Of a stretch of DNA of 5,653 bases, positions 1 through 4,044 are shown one piece after another. The position numbers and the translations under genes are program-made. The first letter of the stretch is position 1. Each line of letters starts with the position of its first letter. Source of the stretch: Bacteroides sp. (GTDB lineage Bacteria; Bacteroidota; Bacteroidia; Bacteroidales; Bacteroidaceae); NCBI GenBank assembly GCA_019412865.1, contig DXOJ01000845.1, positions 1-5,653 of the forward strand, given 5' to 3'. Below the pieces are notes generated by a model. That model had not been told where the DNA came from, made no database searches, and saw only the letters and a list, made by a program, of their open reading frames with translations.

Positions 1-35
1 TTTATATTCATTATTCTTTAATTACTTTTTATATA

Positions 36-86
36 AAACTCCGTAAGCCGCCTATCTATCCCAATAATTACCAACTTACGGAGTTT
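36..86 (-). terminator. Terminator hairpin after the amidase/smalltalk genes, possibly bidirectional
   Basis: A perfect 12-bp inverted repeat is seen: AAACTCCGTAAG at 36-47 and CTTACGGAGTTT at 75-86, with a 27-base loop. It begins 7 bases after the smalltalk stop codon on the leftward strand, and the leftward transcript runs from the stem into a T/A-rich tail (GTTTTATATAAAAAG). Read rightward, the stem is followed by TTTCTTGTTTTT, which is an even better U-tract, so it could also end a rightward transcript entering from outside the window. The long loop is unusual for an intrinsic terminator. Positions 1-35 are AT-rich and show nothing else recognisable. Confidence 0.7.
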
Positions 87-93
87 CTTGTTT

Positions 94-195
94 TTACAAA
101 TTCATCGCATTAGCGCCCAAAACGCCTGCCACAGCCGAAGCCACTGCGATAACCACTTTCAGGATCATATCCCATACTGATTTCTTCATTGCCAT
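94..195 (-). CDS. Smalltalk family small membrane peptide (33 aa)
   Basis: This short gene encodes a 33-residue peptide beginning MAMKKSVWDMILKVV and ending GANAMNL. It fits the tiny 'smalltalk' proteins annotated beside amidases in Bacteroides; their function is unknown. A short basic N-terminus (KK) and Trp precede one hydrophobic, Ala/Val/Gly-rich helix of about 20 residues, so a single-pass inner-membrane peptide with N-terminus inside is likely. Three in-frame ATGs occur at 198, 195 and 189. A strong Shine-Dalgarno, AGGAGG, lies at 202-207 inside the last codons of the amidase gene; its 6-base spacing favours the ATG at 195. The ATG at 189 (MKKS, spacing 12) is the main alternative. The ATG at 198 would overlap the amidase TGA as ATGA. 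The arrangement implies co-transcription and probably translational coupling with the amidase. Family assignment is from recalled sequence resemblance; a holin-like or toxin-like role is inference only. Confidence 0.85.
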   Translation of the reverse strand: MAMKKSVWDMILKVVIAVASAVAGVLGANAMNL

Positions 196-722
196 CATTT
201 ACCTCCTTTCTGTTCTTTAATGTGTTGTGTTACTCTGTGTTCTTCCGTATTTTCAATTCCAGCAATGAATTCTCCGAAGTGTTTGAATTCCTTTGCCACC
301 TCAAAACACGGGCACTGTTTAATCCACTCTTCCGGTTCTATCTCACCGTTTCCATTGAGATCCGGCGAAAGATCCCGATGTCCGCATACCCGGCAACCGG
401 GAAATTTCTCTTGTAGTTGCCCGACGAGTTGCCGGAGCGTGGCTCGCTGTGCCGGAGTCCGGGTGTCTGCCGGGCGTCCCCGGCAGTCCAGACCACCTTC
501 ATAGCAGATACCTATCGAGTGAGCGTTGAAACCTTTTGCATGTGCTCCGATGCGTTCGATGGGGCGGGTGAGGTGCACTGTTCCATCCTTGCGGATGTAG
601 TAGTGATAGCCTGTTCCGTTGAATCCACGGCGCCGGTGCAACCTGTCCAAATCTTCCGGAGAGAGCGTACAATCCCCCCGCGTGGCACTACAGTGCACCA
701 CGATTAAGTTAATAATTCGCAT
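195..722 (-). CDS. N-acetylmuramoyl-L-alanine amidase, Amidase_2 / T7-lysozyme type
   Basis: A 175-residue zinc amidase expected to cut the bond between N-acetylmuramic acid and the L-alanine of the peptidoglycan stem peptide. One Amidase_2 (PGRP/T7 lysozyme-like) domain fills residues about 3-145. Visible landmarks are VVHCSAT with zinc ligand His10, GYHYYIRKDG with Tyr39, GAHAKGFNAHSIGICYEGG, GHRDLSPD with zinc ligand His115, and KQCPCF with Lys135 and zinc ligand Cys137. These match T7 lysozyme His17, Tyr46, His122, Lys128 and Cys130. Residues 121-132 between His115 and Lys135 form an EF-hand-like loop. There is no signal peptide or membrane segment, so reaching the wall needs another route, as for phage endolysins. 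The C-terminal 30 residues are polar. No Shine-Dalgarno or clear promoter precedes it; read-through from the HU-like gene 97 bases upstream is likely. The gene overlaps or abuts the smalltalk gene. Confidence 0.93.
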   Translation of the reverse strand: MRIINLIVVHCSATRGDCTLSPEDLDRLHRRRGFNGTGYHYYIRKDGTVHLTRPIERIGAHAKGFNAHSIGICYEGGLDCRGRPADTRTPAQRATLRQLVGQLQEKFPGCRVCGHRDLSPDLNGNGEIEPEEWIKQCPCFEVAKEFKHFGEFIAGIENTEEHRVTQHIKEQKGGK

Positions 723-723
723 G

Positions 724-783
724 TTAGTGGATAATTAGTTTAGTTTACTAGTCTAGTTAAAAAGCTCCGTTTAGTCGTTTAGT
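724..783. repeat. Cluster of (T/C)TAGT pentamers in the amidase leader
   Basis: The 97-base gap between the HU-like and amidase genes contains seven copies of YTAGT at 724, 735, 740, 748, 753, 771 and 779, including a direct repeat GTTTAGTC GTTTAGTC at 769-784. On the transcribed strand they read ACTAR. A 14-bp part, AATTAGTTTAGTTT at 733-746, recurs exactly at 1366-1379 in front of the HU-like gene. The function is unknown; it could be a leader RNA or protein-binding element. No promoter-like TAnnTTTG box is seen here. Confidence 0.6.
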
Positions 784-819
784 CAGCCATTCGTGTTTGT
801 GTTGCGACCTATGTGCAGA

Positions 820-1338
820 CTATGCTGCCGGATCCGGTGCTTCTCCACCGCCATCGCCGGAACCACCGCTGCCGGAGCCACCACCATCAGGTTTACCACT
901 ATCTCCGCCACCGGAAGCCGAAGTATCGGCAAGGTCGAAACGGACACACTTGGCACCCGTCACCATAGAACGGGTAGCGGTGGTACGGTCGGGATTCTTG
1001 GTGTAGTTGGGCAGGAAGCGGACGGTAAGGGAAGCTTGGGCAGCCGATACTTTCTCTGGCAGTTCCACACCTTTACCGTTGGACTTCATCACCATACGGA
1101 AAGTCCCGAAGCCGTCGAGCGTTACACTTTCCGATGCTTGCAGATGCTGTGCAGCCACTGTCACCAGGTTATCAAGCGTGTTCTTCACGTCACCCGTGGA
1201 GAGAGACGAGTAAGCGGCTATCTCTTTGGCGAGTTGGGTGGTTGACACATTGGCCGTGTAGATCACACGGGGATGAAATAATTTCTTTTTGTTTTTGTCT
1301 TCCAGAATGGACTGGAAGGGTTTGTACAATACTGGCAT
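820..1338 (-). CDS. HU family DNA-binding protein with glycine-rich tail (HU-HIG type)
   Basis: A 172-residue protein of the Bacteroidetes-enriched HU-related group (HU-HIG, HU fused to wHTH, Ig or a glycine-rich motif). The HU/IHF-like fold spans residues about 1-125. It shows the helical part TTQLAKEIAAYSSLSTGDVKNTLDNL (positions 33-58), the HU hallmark GFGTF at 76-80, and a strand plus FLPNYTKNP near 108-116, where classical HU has its DNA-binding arm and conserved proline. Residues about 140-172 are a disordered tail rich in Gly, Ser, Asp and Pro, with five acidic residues and only one lysine. The family binds DNA nonspecifically or architecturally in the nucleoid; whether this member binds host or element DNA is unknown. 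No Shine-Dalgarno precedes the ATG; the leader is AT-rich, as is usual in Bacteroides. A promoter candidate lies at 1403-1434. The gene lies between the DUF4373-like gene and the amidase on the same strand. Confidence 0.92.
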   Translation of the reverse strand: MPVLYKPFQSILEDKNKKKLFHPRVIYTANVSTTQLAKEIAAYSSLSTGDVKNTLDNLVTVAAQHLQASESVTLDGFGTFRMVMKSNGKGVELPEKVSAAQASLTVRFLPNYTKNPDRTTATRSMVTGAKCVRFDLADTSASGGGDSGKPDGGGSGSGGSGDGGGEAPDPAA

Positions 1339-1365
1339 AATTGTAATAGTTTTTACGTGTTAATA

Positions 1366-1379
1366 AATTAGTTTAGTTT
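1366..1379. repeat. 14-bp leader repeat shared with the amidase gene
   Basis: AATTAGTTTAGTTT (AAACTAAACTAATT on the coding strand) lies 28 bases upstream of the HU-like ATG. An identical copy at 733-746 lies 11 bases upstream of the amidase ATG. Both copies would be in leader RNA if transcription starts near 1396. A shared regulatory site or a relic of local duplication are both possible. Confidence 0.6.
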
Positions 1380-1402
1380 TGTCCTTAAGCTTAATGACAC
1401 TG

Positions 1403-1434
1403 TAAAGATACGGGTATTATTCAGACTGACCCAA
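1403..1434 (-). promoter_or_regulatory. Candidate leftward sigma-ABfr type promoter for the HU-like gene
   Basis: On the leftward strand TTGG (1431-1434) is followed after exactly 20 bases by TATCTTTA (1403-1410). These compare with the Bacteroides consensus TTTG, 19-21 bases, TAnnTTTG; each box misses one consensus base. The start of transcription would fall near 1396, about 58 bases before the HU-like ATG. A perfect 10-bp palindrome, TTAAGCTTAA, sits at 1385-1394 just downstream of that start and could be an operator or be chance. Confidence 0.45.
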
Positions 1435-1460
1435 TCATTTTTTCAAAGTGCGTTCATCAA

Positions 1461-2351
1461 TTAATTAATTACGCTCAAAAGATAATGCCCCGGCAATTTG
1501 ATCTTCCCATTGCTCCCGCGGATGCTGCTGAATCCCTTCCACACCGGGTGTCCGATAGCTCCGAAGTTGCTTTTCAGGATAATGGCGTATTGCTCGGAAG
1601 GCGGAATCTTGTAAGAGTGAAGGTTTTCCAGCAGTCCCTCGAAGTTACGCTGCATGCCGTCGGACGGTGGTTGCAGATTGTTGATATCCTCCTGTGTCAT
1701 CACCTTCCTACTTTTCAAAATTTTTCCTCCTCCGTTCTCTCCTTGAGGAGAGTCAGAGAGGTGGTTTAATTTGTTTTGATTTGTTTTAATTTGTTTTTCT
1801 TTGTTTTGTGTACCCAATGTCGACATTTCGGCTTCCGATGTTGCAGAACCGGTGGTTGATGTTACAGTATCAGCAGTTGGTGTTACATCACAGGCGGTTT
1901 TGTTATCAGCATCCTCCGCACTATTTTTGCTGTTTGGAGAAGTGTGGTACGATGCAAGCTCTTCCGCTTCCAACAGGCAGTAGGCGGGGTCTATCAACGA
2001 GCTGCTGCGCCGCTTGGTGATAAAGAGATACTGTCGTTGGATATCGGCGGAAGTCAGGATGCCGTATTGCCGGAAAAGCCCGGCATCAAACAGTCCACAC
2101 TCCACGGCCAGGGCGATGATACGTTTCACGTCATCAAGATCCGTATTGTAAAGGCTGTCCGTCAGTTCGTCGTAAAACTCATCACTGGCAGGGATATAAT
2201 ATCCTTTTCCGGCATAGATGTACGATAGCGTTTCTACCAATGTGGCAAAAGCGGCATCACCTTCCCGTTTCATGACACGACGCACTATACGGTCGTGCAT
2301 GAAACTGGTGCTCATGGGGAAATAATCCAACCCCTGTTTTATTCTTCCCAT
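1461..2351 (-). CDS. DUF4373 / Lin1244-Lin1753-like domain protein (phage replication-type)
   Basis: A 296-residue protein. Its N-terminus (MGRIKQGLDYFPMSTSFM, then GDAAFATLVETLSYIYAGKGYYI, and VECGLFDAGLFRQYGILTSADIQRQYLFITKRR) is typical of the DUF4373 / Lin1244-Lin1753-like N-terminal domain, covering residues about 1-115. That domain occurs in phage and mobile-element proteins resembling DnaD-type replication or regulatory proteins; its biochemical role here is not shown. Residues about 125-195 are a low-complexity Ser/Thr/Ala/Asn linker ending in a Lys/Asn/Gln-rich stretch (KEKQIKTNQNKLN) encoded by a 10-bp tandem repeat. Residues about 215-296 form a compact C-terminal region with PVWKGFSSIRGSNGKIKLPGHYLLS. 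The start codon lies inside the upstream zinc-finger-like gene with a 13-base overlap, so the two are almost certainly co-transcribed. The family call is from recognition of the N-terminal motifs; the replication link is inference. Confidence 0.8.
   Translation of the reverse strand: MGRIKQGLDYFPMSTSFMHDRIVRRVMKREGDAAFATLVETLSYIYAGKGYYIPASDEFYDELTDSLYNTDLDDVKRIIALAVECGLFDAGLFRQYGILTSADIQRQYLFITKRRSSSLIDPAYCLLEAEELASYHTSPNSKNSAEDADNKTACDVTPTADTVTSTTGSATSEAEMSTLGTQNKEKQIKTNQNKLNHLSDSPQGENGGGKILKSRKVMTQEDINNLQPPSDGMQRNFEGLLENLHSYKIPPSEQYAIILKSNFGAIGHPVWKGFSSIRGSNGKIKLPGHYLLSVIN
1769..1808 (-). repeat. 4 x 10-bp tandem repeat inside the DUF4373-like gene
   Basis: Four exact-length decamers follow each other on the + strand: ATTTGTTTTG, ATTTGTTTTA, ATTTGTTTTT, CTTTGTTTTG. 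They encode the Lys/Asn/Gln-rich linker of the leftward gene. As 10 is not a multiple of three, gain or loss of a unit would shift the frame downstream of the N-terminal domain. Confidence 0.85.
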
Positions 2352-2659
2352 AGTGCGCGTAGTTTTTCCTTTTCCTGCTTCCGGCGGATACTGTCCGACA
2401 CCACTTGCCGGGCATGACGGATAAGGAACATTCGCAAAGCGTAGTCCTTCACCTCGGTTATCACCGGATAGGAAACAGATTTGTTTTCAAATAATGTACT
2501 TTTATCCTGATTGCGATGTCTGCGTGCGTTTGCCTTACGACATTCTTTGCAGTAGCTATCCGTAGTACGGGTACGCTGATTCATATAAAAGGCTTCCTGT
2601 GGAAGCTCCCGCTTGCAACATCCGCAGATGCATAGAGATTTGTTCATAATGGTTTCCAT
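2339..2659 (-). CDS. Small zinc-finger-like protein with two CxxC pairs
   Basis: A 106-residue protein of unknown function. Residues 8-50 contain two CxxC pairs, Cys12/Cys15 in CICGCCKRELPQEAFY and Cys37/Cys40 in SYCKECRKANARRHR, which fit a four-cysteine zinc-binding unit followed by a basic helix. Similar treble-clef or ribbon-like modules occur in HNH-type and phage regulatory proteins, but no HNH nuclease motif is present. Extra cysteines at 10 and 14 could provide alternative ligands. Residues about 68-104 are charged and helix-prone (KDYALRMFLIRHARQVVSDSIRRKQEKEKLRALW). The ATG at 2659 is preceded by weak GGAAAA; an ATG at 2647 (MNKSLC) is a possible alternative start. It is the first recognised gene of the leftward cluster, about 330 bases after the candidate promoter at 2994-3026, and overlaps the next gene by 13 bases. 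DNA or RNA binding is inference. Confidence 0.75.
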   Translation of the reverse strand: METIMNKSLCICGCCKRELPQEAFYMNQRTRTTDSYCKECRKANARRHRNQDKSTLFENKSVSYPVITEVKDYALRMFLIRHARQVVSDSIRRKQEKEKLRALWEE

Positions 2660-2990
2660 ATTGCTTTTCCGTTTTTAGAGTTTTCATATTTAAATATTTG
2701 TTTGTATATTGAAGATATATCGCTGGCGCGCAGGACATATAGTTGCTGTATATTGGAGATATATTGGCTGCACATTGGGTATATAGATGCTACACGCAGG
2801 ATATATAGATCTTATATGCAAGATATATAGACGCTGCAAGCAGGCTTACTATTACTTCCGCCCGTCCGGTACGGTTTCCTTAAAAAGGCGGTGAATGAGG
2901 TATTTTGCAACCTTTCGTAAACTTTTTGCTATTTCTCATGGTTTTTCTATTTAATATTTATATTTTTGAAACATATTTGTGATTTCGTTG
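2660..2990 (-). other. Long untranslated leader with a short ORF, hairpins and the repeat array
   Basis: If transcription starts just left of the promoter at 2994-3026, about 330 bases precede the first recognised gene. The leader holds a possible 19-residue basic ORF, MRNSKKFTKGCKIPHSPPF, at 2880-2939 without a Shine-Dalgarno. Its end overlaps competing GC-rich inverted repeats: CCGCC 2858-2862 with GGCGG 2887-2891, CCGT 2862-2865 with ACGG 2871-2874, and CCTT 2878-2881 with AAGG 2885-2888. The 22-bp repeat array (2712-2843) follows. I see no RNA gene. The region 2660-2711 is AT-rich with no supported function beyond a partial array copy. Confidence 0.4.
2712..2843. repeat. Iteron-like array: six tandem copies of a 22-bp unit
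   Basis: Six units of exactly 22 bp run head to tail at 2712, 2734, 2756, 2778, 2800 and 2822. The consensus is GATATATAGAT followed by GCTGCACGCAG. The core ATATA (unit positions 4-8) is invariant in all six and falls at 2715, 2737, 2759, 2781, 2803 and 2825. Other well-kept columns are G1, A2, T14, A17 and G22, each in five of six; the remaining columns are diverged. A partial seventh copy at 2690-2711 keeps the last eight bases of the second unit (GTATATTG). The period is not a multiple of three and no credible gene covers it, so it is not a protein repeat. There are no unique spacers, so it is not CRISPR. A period near two helical turns suggests arrayed protein-binding sites such as replication iterons. 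Confidence 0.88.
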
Positions 2991-2993
2991 CTA

Positions 2994-3026
2994 CAAATAT
3001 AAAACAGTTTTCACAAAGAAAACAAA
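2994..3026 (-). promoter_or_regulatory. Leftward sigma-ABfr type promoter of the zinc-finger/DUF4373 genes
   Basis: On the leftward strand TTTG (3023-3026) and TATATTTG (2994-3001) are separated by 21 bases, matching the Bacteroides consensus TTTG, 19-21 bases, TAnnTTTG at every defined position. Transcription would begin near 2987-2990 and run into the leader and the genes at 2659 and leftward. A dyad, GTTTTCACAAAGAAAAC at 3007-3023, fills the spacer and touches the -33 box, so a bound repressor would block polymerase. Confidence 0.65.
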
Positions 3027-3069
3027 AGATTTTGGAAATTAACTTTCAAAAAGTAGATAACAGATTATC
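3007..3069. promoter_or_regulatory. Three operator-like palindromes between the divergent genes
   Basis: Three inverted repeats lie in series. The first is GTTTTC-ACAAA-GAAAAC (3007-3023), a perfect 6-bp dyad. The second is TTTTGGAAATT joined to AACTTTCAAAA (3030-3051), 9 of 11 base pairs symmetric; its half-sites share TTTTGRAARTT. The third is GATAA-CAGA-TTATC (3056-3069), a perfect 5-bp dyad. Their centres are about 25 and 22 bp apart. This is the natural place for operators of the adjacent S24 regulator, but AT-rich DNA makes short dyads common and the three are not one sequence family. Confidence 0.4.
3031..3061 (+). promoter_or_regulatory. Weak candidate rightward promoter for the S24 regulator
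   Basis: TTTG (3031-3034) is followed after 19 bases by TAGATAAC (3054-3061), which keeps only the TA and one T of TAnnTTTG. If used, transcription would begin near 3068 and leave a leader of about 55 bases. The candidate -33 box lies inside the second palindrome, so autoregulation would be possible. A stronger -7-like box, TATTTTTG at 2961-2968, lacks a -33 partner and is farther away. Confidence 0.25.
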
Positions 3070-3123
3070 AATGAGCAATTAACGAGTTTATGAATTTTTA
3101 CATCAAAAATAAACGATCATAGA

Positions 3124-3837
3124 ATGGATACATTTTTGGATGTTACAGGAATCGTGAAGCGTGCCAAACAGGTGCTAAACTTCAAGAACGACAGCGAATT
3201 AGCTGAATATTTAGGCGTATCACGTGCCACAGTATCCAACTGGGGGGCGCGGAACAGTATTGATTTCCGTCTGCTGCTCGACAAGTTTGGGGACAAGGTA
3301 GACTACAACTGGCTATTATTAGGAAAAGGCAACCCGAAACACCAGCCGAGATTGTGCGAAAGCGAGCTGGTAAAAGGAGAAGTGGAGATTATACACAATC
3401 CGAAAACAGCGGAACCAATAGATGACCGCAGCGTCATGTTGTACGATATCACAGCGGCAGCCAATCTGAAAACATTATTCACCAACAAGCAGCAGTATGC
3501 ACTGGGGAAGATATTGATTCCCAATATATCCGTCTGCGACGGGGCGGTCTACGTCAACGGAGACAGCATGTACCCTATATTGAAATCGGGAGACATTATC
3601 GGATACAAGGAAATCAGCAGCTTCGACAATGTCATTTACGGGGAAATATACCTGGTTTCGTTTATGATTGACGGAGACGAGTATCTGGCAGTAAAATACG
3701 TAAACCGTTCGGACAAGGAAGGTTATCTCAAACTGGTGAGTTACAACACACACCATGAGCCGATGGATATTCCATTCGCGTCTATCAACGCAATGGCAAT
3801 TGTGAAATTCTCCATCAGAAGGCACATGATGATGTAA
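3124..3837 (+). CDS. S24 family LexA/CI-like transcriptional regulator
   Basis: A 237-residue protein with the layout of phage CI and LexA-type repressors. Residues about 8-70 form a CI-type helix-turn-helix domain (DSELAEYLGVSRATVSNWGARNSI at 23-46, then YNWLLLGKGN). Residues about 104-232 form the S24 peptidase-like domain, with the serine motif VNGDSMYPILKSGDII (Ser148) and the lysine in EYLAVKYVNR (Lys191). In the family these residues drive RecA-stimulated self-cleavage at Ala-Gly or Cys-Gly. Here the expected region reads YDITAAANLKTLF (107-119), with no Ala-Gly or Cys-Gly, so self-cleavage may be lost or occur elsewhere. The ATG at 3124 lacks a Shine-Dalgarno, which is normal here. It is divergent from the leftward cluster across a palindrome-rich gap, as expected for its repressor. 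The product is cytosolic. Target and inducer are not shown by the sequence. Confidence 0.9.
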   Translation: MDTFLDVTGIVKRAKQVLNFKNDSELAEYLGVSRATVSNWGARNSIDFRLLLDKFGDKVDYNWLLLGKGNPKHQPRLCESELVKGEVEIIHNPKTAEPIDDRSVMLYDITAAANLKTLFTNKQQYALGKILIPNISVCDGAVYVNGDSMYPILKSGDIIGYKEISSFDNVIYGEIYLVSFMIDGDEYLAVKYVNRSDKEGYLKLVSYNTHHEPMDIPFASINAMAIVKFSIRRHMMM

Positions 3838-3892
3838 GTCTCACCATAGAGAGAGCACGCAAGATATGAAGAATATGGAGAGTGCAGAAAAC

Positions 3893-3940
3893 ACGAAGGA
3901 CACAGAGCTATTATTTTTCTCTAAGCTCTGCGCCCTTCGT
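3893..3940 (-). terminator. Leftward terminator hairpin downstream of miaB
   Basis: ACGAAGGACACAGAGCT (3893-3909) and AGCTCTGCGCCCTTCGT (3924-3940) form a 17-bp stem with a 14-base loop. On the + strand two pairs are A-C mismatches, but on the leftward RNA the same positions become G-U wobbles, so the stem is complete only for the leftward transcript. It is followed there by GTTTTCTG. This indicates termination of miaB, about 105 bases after its stop. A second small hairpin, CCTCT/AGAGG at 3943-3958, lies just before it on that strand. The S24 gene may rely on this element less effectively. The rest of the gap (3838-3892 and 3959-4044) shows nothing further. Confidence 0.7.
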
Positions 3941-4044
3941 ATCCTCTACAGCGAGAGGTATCTTAAACAGTGAAAAGTATATAAAATGGAATAGTCTATG
4001 CTAATCCACGCAACACTTGTTCGGTCCTAAAATTCTGCAACAAA

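Noticed and set aside
36..86. Attachment site or transposon end
   Set aside because: The 12-bp inverted repeat sits directly after a stop codon with T-rich flanks, no transposase or integrase is present, and no matching direct repeat was found at the other side of the module.
793..1245. Rightward frame of 150 codons opposite the HU-like gene
   Set aside because: It is antisense to a well-supported HU-HIG protein; the Gly-rich, GC-rich tail of that gene opens alternative frames.
1794..1800. Programmed -1 frameshift slippery site in the DUF4373-like gene
   Set aside because: The coding strand reads GAAAAAC with five A residues, not the A-AAA-AAC heptamer, and the normal frame continues intact.
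2556..2738. 60-codon leftward frame running from the repeat array into the zinc-finger gene
   Set aside because: It overlaps the zinc-finger-like gene in another frame, shows no family resemblance, and its start lies in non-coding repeat DNA.
2712..2843. CRISPR array
   Set aside because: The 22-bp units are directly tandem with no unique spacers, and no cas gene is present.
2961..2968. TATTTTTG as the -7 box of the S24 gene
   Set aside because: No TTTG lies 19-21 bases upstream and the box is about 155 bases before the start codon inside AT-rich DNA, so a chance match is likely.
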